A stretch of DNA of 64,000 nt from Psococerastis gibbosa (lineage: Eukaryota > Arthropoda > Insecta > Psocodea > Psocidae). The notes below the pieces were generated by a model. It was not told the origin of the DNA, searched no databases, and was given only the letters and a program-made list of their open reading frames with translations. Location of the stretch: positions 806,001 through 870,000 of the forward strand of contig OZ020492.1 of the NCBI GenBank assembly GCA_963971405.1. The letters are read 5' to 3'. Both the position numbers and the translations under genes were made by a program. Below are positions 12,301 through 27,300 of the stretch, in pieces; position 1 is the first letter of the stretch; every line of letters starts with the position of its first letter.

Positions 12301-15300
12301 CCAATCGCCAATCACACGTCACAGACTATGGCTATTTTTGCGCTAAATACAATGTGCCCTCCTCGCACGTCTGTTAGTAGCATTCTGCCTTGCAATAAAT
12401 AAAAAGTCCTGATTTGCCATAAAATACCAGAATGAAGTGATAACGCCTCCTCATTATAGGGAGCTAGGTGAAGATCAACGGGTTACCAGTGACAAGGTCC
12501 GTAAGTCAGGGAACAATGTATGTAATGGTTGCTAGGTTACGCCGCAATTCCTCTTCATGCATTTCCCACGCGAAATCAGTTCCCCCGCAGTTCCAGGTTT
12601 GCCTACTATCAAAATCACTGTTGAGCAATAAATTACTTCATATCCCTTATAAGAAATATTTTTTATTTATATTTTATATTTGTATAGGTATAGTTTCAAA
12701 CCAGTTAGGTACCTACATACCAATACACAGGGCTTGACCTTGGGATTTCACCGCCCTGGCAACAAGTGGTGATCCCGACGCGCCTTTTTGGCTTTGCGGC
12801 ACCGGTTTAAGTAAAAATTGTAATGTTTTTTGATAAATACACGCATTATTATTATTATTATTTAGTTCGTACTCACTATATAACTGCTTGTAGCCGTATT
12901 CCGGTAAAAACTATTACTGTTATACTTTTGTATCGTATTCTTTTTATATAATACCCGAACAGACTAAAATTTCGGTTATTCTGTGATTTTTGGAAGAACT
13001 ACAAAACCGAAAAGTGAAAATACCCGATTATATATGATGCACGAAGTAGTGTTCTACAACTTAGATGAGCCGAATTTTTAAGAACTTGCTGAGTTAATTA
13101 AATAAACAATGAAAGGTATTTCATTTTGGCGTGCCAATTTTCTACGTATAGCATATCCTCTTAAAATCCCGCTAACTTTGCACATTTTCAATTTCCCCCT
13201 GGGGTGCATTCACAATACCCTTTGTTGGTAAAACTTGAATTTTCTTTTCAGCCACGCACAAGATGGAATCCAAATTGCTAACATACTAATTTATTTCAAA
13301 TATTTTCAAATTATTTTTATTTTAGATTTTCAGAAGAATAAATTTGCCAAAGAATTCCAATGTAAGTATTGGTCAGCTGCAGGTATACAAGAGGAGGAAC
13401 TAAATACTGTTCATAACACCTTCATGGAGTAGGCTATAACATACAATGAATTGCCCATAATTTGCGGAAAGTTTGCAGAAAAAATGATATGTATTACATA
13501 CAAGATATAGACTATATTATTATCATATTATAATGTATCGGATTGTTATTTTATTTGGCCGATTTTCAGGGACTTCTCATATTCAGCCCCCCCACTCTTG
13601 ACGAGGTAAGAAAATTTCCAACACGCTTAGCCATATTTACTTATAAAAAGACTAGGTCATGTGTATCAACTAGACACCGTATCGAATTCAATTTGCGTAA
13701 CGGGTGTAGGGAATTTTAACACACTAAGTTGAGGGTACTTTGTGTTTATTGGTTATTCGAGGCTTGGTCTTCCTATAATTCCCCTTCGCTTCACTTTGAA
13801 GCCTGTCGATTAGATTAGCCGATTAGCGGCTTAATTCAGCATCCTGTTGATTCCGAAAGCATTTATTTGTATTATTAACATTATTCCCATCAACTTATGA
13901 CACTTTCATTTTATGATTTTGATATTGACACTGCTCCATTTTCATTTTTTCAATCTTAATTTTGTATCTTTCCAATTTATACGTCTAGGCAGTGGCACCT
14001 ATAAGTGACATACCATCTAATGATGACAGTGAGTTAATAAACGCTTGAAAGCTAAGAATTTAAATAAACATTTCCATTTTGAGTAGTGGTTTCAGAAAAA
14101 TTATTCTAAATCACATAAGTAAAGCTATTCCTACCATTTTTTTTAAATTCTTAATTTTCAAGCTGTCAAAGTCACTAGCATCTTTAGGTTTAGGTGGTAT
14201 GTCGTTTGTGGGTTAGAGTAAAATTTAAGATTCTTTACGCTGCATTAAAAGCAAATTGGAGTACCTCCACTGCGGGTTTTTTTGTACAAAATCGATTTTC
14301 GCAGGAAATAGATGAAAAAATCGAAAAAAAAACAGTTAAATGAGCAGAATTCCCTCTCTACCTCATCTACATTCCGATATAATGACATGTAGCCTTCACT
14401 AACACCAATTGGCCACAGTTCTTGTACCCCCTTCTCAAAACTACCACAAAAATAGTTTTGTGTACAAATCAAATTCAATAAATTTTGCCAATCTGTGTTA
14501 CAAAGAGGTACCGCAGAAAAATTTCTTGTAATTGTGCTGATATTTTTGACAAAACTGCGATTGATATTTCCTGTGATATTTTATTTTTACACTGATCAGA
14601 CTTTTCCTCATGGACATGTAGAGTAGTGGTACAGACTCCGACTTTCACCCGAAAGGTTGTTGTTTCGAGTCCCACACTTAAAACAGGCTAGTTGAGTACA
14701 AGAGAGGGCTTTATAGCCCTAACTCCGCTAGGTTGGCTTAGTAATAGAACAAAAAAGTATTTTTTTTAAATCCGGTTTTCCTCCTCCGATCGCCTCTTAA
14801 ATTATTTAAATTAATTAAGTTTTGAACAGCTCCAGTTCATCTAGCTAGACCGACGCAGAATCGGTACTATTTCACTTCTTCGCCTTCATTCATTCATTCA
14901 TTCTGGTCAATAGAGCAGAGAAAAATAATGTAAAGGCTTAGATCACACAGATCGGGGGTTCAAACCCTGACAAGTTTTCCCTTTATTTTACTATTTCCTA
15001 TTTATTATTTATTTTACGGAAACGCTTGGATTGCTTAGTAATTTAGTAATTTTTATACAGGGCGACTACGTTCTGCCATTGATGGACTTGAGAATAGCGT
15101 TCCCTAATATTGAGCTGCCGGGGCCCATCGATGTAAGTAGTCACTAGAAAATGAAAACACGTTGGCACGACGACAACCCATTGAGAGTCTATGCATGAGA
15201 ACTGGTACTGAAGGGCGGATTTTGCTTCCAATTTAGGGGGAGGGGGGTCAGCGGGCAGTTTCAGTGGATTATATCATTAAAAAACATAATTATTTTTAAT

Positions 15301-18300
15301 TCCCACTGTAAACTCGTTGTTATCTAGTGTAAGTTAATTTATTATTGGGGGGGGGGGGGGTCCGGATCCTCGGAACCCCCCCCTAAAATCCGCCCTTGCT
15401 GGTACTAGCATATCATTTTTCCTGGCCTCTGCTCTCTTAGGGACATATTGGCCTCGCAAAACGATTGTTAATGCTCGCAAATTGAACTATTTTCACACCC
15501 GAAAGGTTGTTTGTTCGAGTTCTACACTTCTTGCATTTTCTGGCCATGCTTTGGAGGGCATATAAAGCAGGCGGTCCCGGGCCTTCCTAGTTGAGTGTAG
15601 GAGAGGGCTTTATAGCCCTAACGCCACTAGGTTGGCTTAGTAATAAAACAAAAAAACAAAAAGTCTTTATTTATTTAAAGATATTACAAATGCGATCCTG
15701 CTGCCAAGTTCAAAAATGGAGAATTATAATGTGTTAGTGTATAACTTTAAATTACTTGTTTTAACTTTAATTCTTATCTGCTCACTTGCAATGACAATAG
15801 TTCGAAGCCCGTAGTGACATAATTTTTTTTTTCGTGATATTTTATTCAGTTACTTTTATTATAATGTTTTCGAAACATTACCACATGGTTTATTCTCTTC
15901 TTTTGCCACAATGGCTGCACATGATGTGTCATTATAAAAAAAAACCCTCTCTCAACTGATTTGGCTTAGTAATAGAACAAAAAGTTAGTATTTATTTAAT
16001 ATTGAAAATTACATTTAAGTCTCTATTTTATTTCAGGGTGAAATCAGATACCCAATTGAATTAAATTTCCCACCCCTGAATCAAGTAAGTATGACGTGTC
16101 AAATGCGGTTAAGGTCTTAATAATTCTACTATTTTTGCTTTCCTATTTATAAGTTGTATAAGGGAAGCTTTGTAATGGTCGAAATTTTCGATTCCGACAT
16201 GTCAACGGATTTACACGTTTTGAGGTCCCAAGGAACCCAAAAAATTGTTGTTTTTTTTTACGAAATGTCTGTCTGTTCATCGATTTGCGGGCAAACTACT
16301 ATGGGGATTTCAATGAAATTTTGTAAGTAGGTTCAAGAAAATCCAACCTCAGAACTTTTTATTTTTATTTTGGGCTAACTCAATCTTGGGGGGTTTCCCT
16401 AAAAAACTTTTAAAAAAAAACTGGTAAAAAAATATTTCTCTAAAACGATTTCTTTTAAATCTGCATGTATTGTAGTAGTTGTTAATGTTAACCAAGTGGG
16501 TCGCTTGCCCCTTAATAGTTTGCGTCTGGGGGTTAAAAAATAAAAATTACACCATTTTCATGAAAAATGACTCGAAACTAATTATTCTGTGGAACTTTTC
16601 TATCGATGCTTTCGATACCTTCAGGTATGTTTTAGGTGTTAAATAGAGTATCAAAACAGAACAGGCTGCTTTCTCAAACAAAGGTTCGGTTCAGTGCAAA
16701 ATATTATACATACATTGCTCATGATCAGTTATCAAACTTTTTCATTGAAAATGAACTCTTTGACACCCATCAGTCGGGCTCCCGCCCGTACCATAGCACC
16801 AATACAGCTCTTCGTCATATAGTCGATGACATAAGTTTTGCCATGGATAATCAGCAACTTACCCTTGTTGTGCTACTAGACTTCAATTACTAGACTTTCA
16901 ATTGCGTCAATTTCGATATACTACTATCGAAACTTGAACATTTTTTCATCTCTCTCATGGCGCAGTTGCATGGATCAAATCTTACCTGACTTGTCGGTGG
17001 CAAACTGTTTTATATAAATCTACTAAATCTGATCTTCTTCCCTTATCGAACGGTGTTCCACAGGGGGGAGTCCTTGCCCCTCTCCTCTTCTCCTGTGCGG
17101 TAACTGATATTAAAAAGTGCTTTAGACACACTAAACATCATTGTTATGTTGATGACTATCAGACTTACCTACATTTCACCATTGCAGAAACTGTATCAGC
17201 ATTCAACAAACTCAACGAAGATCTAGCACGAGTCTTTGAGTGGAGAGAGGCCAACCTCCTAAAGTTAAACCCCTCAAAATGTCAAGCTATCGTCTTCGGC
17301 ACACACAAAATGCTAAATAAATTCTCAATGATTGAAAATCATCCTGATCTGATGTTGGACAATACAAAAATTTCCCTATCTCCCGTTGTTAAAAACCTTG
17401 GAGTGATGCTTGACTCCACCCTTTCGTGGCACGAACAAGTATCCAGTATCTGTAGAAAAGCCTTTTTCAGCCTGCATTCACTACGCTCACTCAAAAACTT
17501 TCTACCCAAAAGACTCAAAATTCGGCTAGTTCAGTCACTTGTATTTCCACATTTCGACTACTGTGATAGCCTCCTTACTAATCTTTCCGTTGACTTGCAA
17601 GCAAGACTGCAACGTGCACAAAACTGCTGTATTCGCTTTTGTTGCAATACCCCCTACAGAGACAGGGTCACCCCATTTTATGTTAGTATTCCTTGGCTTA
17701 AACTCGAAGGTAGAAGGAAGCTGCATCAAGGTACTTTAATATATAAATTCCTCAATGGCTTTGCTCCTTCATACTTTCGGTCCTTTTTTCAGCCTCTGTC
17801 AAACCGTCACTACAACACTCGAAGGGACGATCTTCTCGTTATACCTACTCATTTAACCCAAACCTTTCATGCCTCCTTCCTCGTCTCGTCAGTTCTCCTA
17901 TGGAACTCCCTCCCCACCCACATAAAAGAATCTCCTTTTCTTCCAATTTTCAAAGTTCGCTATCGGGAGCATCTAATTAGACTAATACACTAGATTCGCC
18001 AATATCTGATGTGGTTTCGCTCTCCATGTGTGAATGGGTGTTATCATTATTTGTGTATTGCAACTATTTTTGTATTTACAGCTCTGTAACCATAATTAAC
18101 TAGCCCTCTAGTTGAGTGTAACAAAGGGCCCGAAGGCCCTAACTCCGCTACGGGAGCCTAGTGCAATAAAGAAACAATTATTATTATTATTATTATTATT
18201 TTGTGAAGAAATTATGAAAAATTCACGCTCCAATACATTGCGTACCCTGTCATTTTTACTGGGTTGTAATGTAGTAAGTTAGTAAGTAGTAAGTAAGTAA

Positions 18301-21300
18301 ATAGTATATTACAGTTTTTCTTGTGCAGTTTACAAAGTCTGCCCCAGTACTAAGTACTCAAAGAGACTTGTATCACTGGGGAAATGTAGGCCTATTGGTC
18401 TGCCGGTTCTATAGAAAATGCTTTGGAATAGGGCATGTCGCGGGATCCGAAATTTAACCGTAGGAAAATTATTTACTATGGAAGATATTTTTTGTTGTTA
18501 GTTTTTAGATTTAGTTTTAGTTTTTAGTTTTAGCTATTAGCTATATTAAAAGGGGGCCCAGCACAGGCTCGTCCTAAAGGGTCCCCTCCTACTGTTATTA
18601 TACTTATGAAATAATTGTATACCTATATTTTGAAGGAAATAAAAAGTTACTTTACTTTACTTACTTTATCTTTCTAATAATTGATAAATAGGAAAGCATG
18701 TTCAAGTAAGCGCGGACCGGTTCTTTAAGATTGTCGGGGTGGTGTTTATGCTAATTAATAAATATACTGGATATAGGGAAGAACGAAGTTACCGATGATA
18801 TTGATGAAATACTTGTGCAAAAACTTATTTTTCGAAGATGTCGCAACACGCTCCGATACACGTCTTAGAACCTTGAACAGTCAAGCGCTTTCCTATAATA
18901 CGTCTGAGGTCTCTTGGGCCAAGCCTCCTTGCCCCAGATTCTGACAACGTGTTTTTGTAATCAGGCTATCAGCTGTGAAGCCTGAGAGACAAGCGAAGAC
19001 AATAGAACGTATTCACTCGACATGACCCAGCCAACCGATTGTACCGTTATGTCGTTATTTATTCATGTTGGCGTAACTTTTTCAATTAACACTTAGGCGC
19101 CCATTCCACCGACCGGCTAGGGCTATTTACAAAAACGGTGACGTGGTAGCAGACATTCAAAACTTAGGTAGCGTTTTTAGTTTGTTTGTTTGTGAATTTA
19201 CTCTATGATCATTGATCAATTTTAACTATGGCATAGAGGAAAGTAAACATTTCCGTCAATTCTGCAATGCGAGGTCGGTGGAAACCGCGCCTAAGTCTTG
19301 AATGTCTGCTACCACGTCACAGTTTTTGTAAATAGCCCTAGCCGGTCGGTGGAATGGGTGCCTTAGCAGTGGATGGCTTCTGCATTAAAGATAATAAATA
19401 TAATTTTCCCCCATTTGAGTAGAGTTCTCGCGATTCCCGGAATTCCCTTTGTGGGTGACTTTACTAATTTTCCCGAGGGCGGATTATTTTATGCATCGTG
19501 TTTCAACAAAGAAAATTTAGATTTTCCAGCTAATAAGCATATTTTAAAGTATTCCCGTTGGAAAAAATGGAAAAATTGTGCGAAATAGTAGACTTTTACG
19601 TATTTGTAACTATTCTATTACCTATTACAAGATTTTAATTTTATTATATTTATTTAAACATAATTTTTAAATTCTCTTTAGCTAATTCATTTGCATCTGA
19701 GAGGCACTTTAGGGGAGATTTAAGCGTGTCGACCTTTTCTTTTGGGGCAACAGGCCACACAACAGGACAATTTACCGACTTCAATGGCAGATGGTAGTGT
19801 GCTTGTACTTGTGCGAGTCTTCACACGCCATGCGATCGGAGACGTGTCGTAACTCAGCACGGGTACTAACCTACAGAGGGGACTGAAGAGGTAAATCGGA
19901 TACATTCATTACATTGTTTGTATGCGACTAACCTAAAAAAAAATAAAAAAACAACAACACTGAAAGACAATGGGACTGACCCGTTTCAAATGGGGCAAAT
20001 GGTCATCTTAAGTATGCCTGCATACTTATAGTTCCAGTTCTGCATTAGTTCTTATTACGAATTCTTCGGGTCTCTGACCGCTCCAATGAGTATTCGCTAA
20101 CTTTTTATTTTTTTTATTTTTAAGCGCGGGCCCCTGATGGGAATTTGCTCTAGGAAGTTGGGGATGTTTACATAGTAATTTGTGGGAGGGGCTTATTTGC
20201 TGTGTAGTGTAAGTAGTGGGGGGTGGTTAAATGTTGAAGAAAAGGCCGGTGGCTCATAGGAATTGTGTGACGTTATCTGTGGCTCTTCAGAGAGGGACGA
20301 GGGAGCTCGTAGGACGCAGGTTCGTTGGACCGAGTAGATTGGGCAGTCGAGAAGAAGGTGAGCTAATTTGTGAGGGCCACTCCTCACCTTGTGCATAGGG
20401 GAGCCACCTCAATCCTCATTAGGTGTTTATGAGTCAAGTGAGTATGCCCTACTTGAATTCGGGCCAACACAACTTCCTCCTTGCTGCTGATTATGTTGAC
20501 GTGTCCCATTCAGTTATTATGGGCTTAACTATGTTAACTCTTCTTAGTGAGCTTATATATTTTTCTTTATGGTGCGTGTTCTCGATTCCGACCTCTTTAT
20601 ATTTAAATTAAAGACATTTTGATAACATTAACGCCATTTCTGACATTTTCAGGGTCTTCCGCAATTTAATCTGCCAAAGATTGAGTATGTAAGTAAACTT
20701 TTAAAATATGCCAGAGTCAAATACGACCGTCGAAACAAATAAAGCAAGCTATTTATTTATTTATTTTTGAGCTTCTGCGTAAAGCCACATCTTTTTGGTT
20801 TTACAAGTGTAGTCCGATTTGGTAGGGCAAAATGAAATGAGGAGTGCACTGGACTGGAGTGCTGCCCAGGAATCTAAAGCAGTGTGAATCGCCTCTATAT
20901 GATATGCGTGTAGACTGTACATAGCAAGACGGCAGATGCGCCGGAAGGGGGGCATGTAAAGCTTTGCCCCACATGGAAAATGTGCTTTTCACTATCAATA
21001 TCTGTTTAATACTCACTTCCTGCCAATATTTATCATATCTTAGCTTAAGCAGTTTTCATTGTTTTGAGTATTAAATAAAACCAAGAAAATTAATAGATTC
21101 TCAGCAAAATTTTCAAATTATTTAGGCGCCAATTATCACTAACTAAAAATGTATGTATACTTATTTAACTTAATATTTTGACTTCGTTTGAATTCGGTTG
21201 AATTGAATTCGTTGCCTCACTCAGATTTTAAAAGCCCGGCGTCCCTGCTATTTGGAGCCTAACACCACATCACCCATGAGTGCTCGCACGACCGAAGAGG

Positions 21301-24300
21301 GTGGATCAAGGATCGAGGGTGGATTTTACAATGATCCCTATAACGTTATAGATTACTTTTTGTAAACACTAGTCGATATTCTTCTCTATGCCAAGTATAC
21401 GAATCCTGTAAACTCCCAAAGTTCCCCATAATTTATTTCGAGGTTCCAGTGTTACAAAGTTGATTTATAATTTTGAATGTAATTAGAAATAATTATATAT
21501 AATATATATAAATTATTGTGAGAGGCTGAAGTCATGTGGTTCGGAATCCACTGTAATGGGGAGCTCCCCTAATTCATATCATAGCAAGTTCAAACACGAA
21601 GACTTGGCGCTATGTAATTTCCAAGTTGACTCGTATCTGATTTTGGTTAAGTCATGTTTTCGCCTGTTTCAACTGCGTCAATGGTAAGCTTTTCACAGCT
21701 TGTCCATTATCGCTTGTAGCCGGTGTAGGTTGACATCGAGGACATATATCAATAATAAAATAATGGCTGAAATTCTTGGAGTCGTCGGCATTGGACAAGG
21801 GACCAATGGGACATGTATCAGGACATGTAGAGTAACGGTGCGGACTCTGACTTTCACCCAAAAGGTTGTTGGTTCGTTTCTCAGACTAGCTACATTTTCT
21901 AGCCATGCTTCGGAGGGCATGTAATGCAGGTGGTCCCGGGCCTTCCTAGTTGAGTGTAAGCGAGGGCTTTATATCCCTAAATCCGCAGGTTGGCTTAATA
22001 ATAGAACAAAAAGTCTTTATTTATTCATTTATTTAATGTGCCAAAAAATTATTTTAAAAAAAAGTTCCTAAATTGAACCCATTCACTATAATTAGGAAGT
22101 CCCCTAATTCATATCATGGCAAATTAAAACGCTGTGGAAGTTACACTGTTGAACCCTTGTCCAACCAAAAATCGACCGAGATTGTGTTATGAATTGTATG
22201 ATTGTTTGAATAAAGAGTTCCCAAAACACCTGAAAGGGGGTACTAACAAGTTAGATAAGAAAGATGAATACACTTAACGTGTCCGGGCCTAGGACACGTT
22301 GATCCAAAACGTTGGCGTCCAGAAGATCCGTCTGGGACACGGCTTCTCTCAGCCTCGGGCAGACCAGAAGGTGCACTTGTCCACACTCGCCAGTTGGGAC
22401 CTCCGCCAGTCCCCACCTACACAAGTTCGCACGCGTCATGTGACCCCCGTTCTTAGCCTGTAAATAACCGATCGGGCGTACCCCGGGCAACGTTAAGTGG
22501 AAACATCTAGCGGCTAATCCTTTCACCACCGAGAAGAGACCTTCCTCTTCTTTTGTGTATGCACCGACGATGGCGTCGGTTTGGCTGGGGCCAGAAACAA
22601 GGAGTATCTACCCCGGACACGAAAAAGTAAAGTAAGCCTATTGAGGCTCCGCTAGACAGGGTACGACAGTTGGGCTCCGGGCGCTATTTTTTCCTGGGTG
22701 TTCGGTGTTAGGTTCTTCCACCTGTCGATTCGATTTGCGCTGGCTGTTCCCTCCATCCGTGTCGTGCGGCTGAAGAAACTCTTTCTGGACTTGAGGTGGT
22801 TGCACCCAGCTGATGAATGAAAATGAACAAATCAAAATATCTTATATAACATATACAAATAGGTACAACAAACAAGCACAACAAATACACGTCAAATATA
22901 TATTCTATGTATAATACGTCGATATGTTCCAGGAACTGGACAAGGACTTATATAACACCGGTGATCCAGTTCCTGGAAAATCTGATATAAAGACATAGGT
23001 TTCAGTGAAAATAAAGGAAGGAAAGTCCGGCCCCCGGATAGGTTCCTGGAAGGCATGCAAACTAATTATCAATCAATGAAATGAAATGTTGCATTTTGCA
23101 AAACAGGTCGTTATAGGTATAGTTCACCATGAAGCAGGAAGTTAGAAAAAATTATATTTAATTAAATTTGATTTCCCCGAAACAGGCTACATTGTCAAAT
23201 AGATTTTATTAGATGCGTTTTAAAACCCTGCTGTCCATTTTTTTAAATAATCATACATTTTCGAATGTTTTAATTAAGCCTTTTACTTCAATTATAATTA
23301 ACAAATTTTAGCCAAATTTGACGGTTTACATAATGAAATTTGCATGTTGAATCCTGTTTTTTAATGTAGACCTACGGTTGGCATTATACGGTAGGCCTAT
23401 TGTGGAAGTAAAATAATAATTGTTCGTTATGAGATAATGATCAATGTTATGATTTCTATGCCGGTAATGCAACTCGTTACATTTGATGCGACAATATTTA
23501 CTCAGTAATCGATAAAAGCTGGGATTAGTTCTCCAGCTAGCTATGGAAGCTTTTACTAATTCATCGGGTAGCTAATAAGTTGAACTCACTTCCATAGCAA
23601 GTGATAACCAAGCCCCGTCTTCTTATTGATTTTAAGGCTAGTTGTAACCAATTTGAGGCATTTCTTGCTGTTTCTGCTTATTTGTTAGCATTGAGTGTTA
23701 TCAAAATTTTTATTGTTGTTTTTATTAAAGAGGTTGGTAACGATATAGATGCCCTAGGTCTCTAAACATGGTAAATTAATCATTCCTTCTCTCTTCGTAT
23801 TTGTATTTGAATTTGTATTTTTATCACTACTTTACCTCTTACTGCCATATTGTATATTGTTTAAGGGGGAAATCAGTGCCGGATTAATCCTGTGGGGGCC
23901 GTGGGCATAAGATATGTGGGGGCCGTGGGGCTCAGTGTACCAACATTGCAGCAAAAAAAAAAAAAAAAACGTTTAATTTCCCGCCAATTTCAAAACTTAA
24001 TTTGGAAATTGTTTTCAACTTTTAATTTACTTTTATTATTATTTATAAAAATCTTGTTTGTGGGGGGCCGGAATTTTAGGCATTTTTGTGGGGGCCATGG
24101 TCCTGTTCCCCAAGTGCACATGGGTTAATCCGGCACTGGTGGAAAATGGAAATACATGGACTGATTGAGTGATTGATGATTAAATCTGATTGTGCTCCTG
24201 ATTTTTCAGCAAATTACGTCAATTCAAATCTACCCAAATTACCCCGAAACACATGATTACTATATTATATTCAGGGGTGCTGGGTTTTAAAATGCGGGAG

Positions 24301-27300
24301 AAACAACGCTAGTCAAAAATTATAAAGTAAAATAAGTATACACACAGTACATTTTTCGTGAAAATACACGCCGTCGTAATTTCATACCCCCCCCCCCCCG
24401 AACTCGGCTTATTATATCATATTATTTATGCATTATATTATTATAATTATTAATATCTTCCATTGCTAGAGCCCCGTATTTCAATTTTGCTCCTTTATTT
24501 TTAGGGTCTACTTTCAGCTGATTTTAAAAAGCTACTTGAGCCTAAGGTAAATAACTTACAATATAGGATAGAATAGAATAGAATAGAATGTATCGGTATT
24601 GATTCGTAGTGAAAACAACAGGCGTTCAATGCACAAACTAAAACAATGCAACCCGCAATAACATAAAAAACACTAAAAACCAATTAAATACCCTTGATTT
24701 ATTAAACAAGCTTTTATTATTAAGCATTATTGTGAATATCTATATATAGTTGTCAGAGTGGAAAATGTTAAGCGGACGTTTGTTGGCATTCACCCAGACT
24801 GGGCGTAGTAGGAAATCACTACAGAAGTAAGCTTCTACTTATTTGCCACACGGCGAATACATATAAGAATCCTATACCTCTGTTGCGAGTGCCCCCATGC
24901 CCAGGCTGCATTAGTAATCCTAAGCCTAAAACAATTTCCACTATTCAAACTTCGCAATGATTTCACAATATAACGTTGTTAACTAAAAATTAACAATATT
25001 GCAAAAATTTGAAAATCTTTTCTATTTCCGTCTGGGGTGACATCTTGTCTTCAAACTAGACCAGAAAAACCCCTCAGGGAGTGTTTTGTACTCTATGAAA
25101 TATTGTATGTCTTGTAGTTTCTGTTGAATATATGCCCTTGGAGTTGGACCTTGGTCCGTGGAGTAACGGACGAAGGAAAAAACAAAAGTGTGAATCCTAG
25201 TGCTTTATAGTTTATAGTACAGCTATAAAAAAATGATGAAAATTTACTTTCTATTTTACAGCCAATGATGCGATTTGTGACTATAGTTTTCAAAGTAAGT
25301 TCCAAGCGTCTGTTTTGATTAAAAAATTAAACGGATTCACATAATAATCGATTCTATAGTAGGTACTAAGAGCGTTCAAAAACCTATCTGTGTGCAAATT
25401 TTCCAAAGGTTGCGACGCAGTAGAATCCGGGATGGCCGTTCTGAAAGCGTACTTCCAAGGAAGTACCAATGGAAGTTCTACTGCTTCGTCACGTAACTCC
25501 GGCTGTGAATGCCTTTGTAATTACATTTTCCAGCGGTTCCTAGAAAATTGCCACTTGGCAGGTTTTAATTGGACTCGACAAAAAATTTTACGAAGGTAAA
25601 ATTTGGTTTACTGTCGAAAAGTCCTAGTAGTATCTGGAAGCCGTACTTACCCGAAGGAAAACAAGGAATTTAGTGGTTGCGGAGGGGGGGGGGGAATTGG
25701 ATGTATCTTCACACGGGTTGCGTTTCACCACTCACAATTTTGCTCGGTTTATACAAGGGAAACTACCTCACATTGAAAAATGGAGAGAGAAAGAAAATTG
25801 TCTTTATTTTCCACTTGGGCGAATATTGTCGACCCAACAATCGTAAAATTAACCCATAATAAAAAAATAAATGTTGTGTAATATATTATTAGAAATTTAG
25901 GGCCATCATCCATGCTGTTGGGGATAATATGTGTAGGCTATGTGTTTTGAAATTATTCGTCATATACCACATTCGATTTAATTAAAATCAGTTTTACTTT
26001 TATTATAATTATAATTATATTATTTATAATATTTTAAATTTAGATTTAGATTTAGATTTAGGAAACCTGTTAGAGTTAAGGGGGCCCAACACGGGAAACC
26101 CCATGGGCCCCGGTAGTCATTTGTTCTCGTTGTTAACGTTAACGTTGTCACGTCTGGGAGGGACGTAAACAGCTTATCAGGACGACTTACTATTCTACTA
26201 AATTACTTACTAAATACTAAATTAGCCGCTTACCTCAATGAATGACGGGATGTAGTTCGCTAATTAATCGGAGTATATTGATAAGCCTATATAAAATATA
26301 TTTCACCCTAAACCTCTTCAAACTTTGACCTTGATCTTGTAGATAGCTGGTCCAAACGGGGAGACCAGCGACAATCAAGATTATAAAATACACCTCTGAG
26401 ACGAGACTCTGATAATTTGTAAATTGAATAAGAATAAATGCCCTGTCCTGCCTTTTCACTCAAATGAGATCATGAAATCAGTGGCGTAGCCAAGGGGGCG
26501 GGAGAGACAACTGGGTCCAGACCTCCTAAAATTTAGCAAAACAGCAAATTTTTCAGATATTTATTTAAAGAAATTCCCTGGGGAGACCCGGGAACCGCTG
26601 TTACCAATTTTCTTAATAAAGTTATCGTCTGCAAAATCAATTTTTTAACTGTTTCATGCCTTTTTTTAAAAATACATAGCCCCCCTTGTTAGCTGTAATA
26701 TTCTTCACATGTAAAACATAAACATAACTGCTTTCAAAGCGCGTAAATTCCACTATTTTGGGCCTAGTCTCTTTCAAAATAATTCCCCCAGGGGAGACCC
26801 CCGAGCCCCCCTTTAATGCAGTAGGGCTACTATTCTTCGGTTGTAAAACCGAAACATTGTTAGAATAGGCTACGTTATACAAGACGCATATACATCAAAA
26901 TGTGTACAACTCCACAATTTCAGGCCTATTTTTTTCAAAAACCTTCCCCGGGGGAGACCGGCCCCTCTTCGGCCTCCCAACACCTCGGGTGGGGAAATTA
27001 AGATCATGCCCCTAATTAGAAGATGCGTACGTCCATGAGAACGTCTTTCCTCTTTTTCTACTATTTTACGAAAATACGGGGGGGGGGGCCAAGTGAAACA
27101 CCACCCCATTCGAAAAACTATCGTACGCCGGCAAACTTTATGTATTGATGTTGCAAACTGGACCCCCCCCCCCAGAAATGTTGCTGGCTACGCCACTGCA
27201 TGAAATGAAAAACGATATGAAAAACGACTTTAATGAAAATAAACAAAATGCGAACATAGGAGTTGCATATTTCATTATTATTCACATGAGGTGACCACGG

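Noticed and set aside
24210..24276. Possible exon after GATTTTTCAG
   Set aside because: No acceptable donor in phase; the only GT candidates are weak and the frame soon ends.
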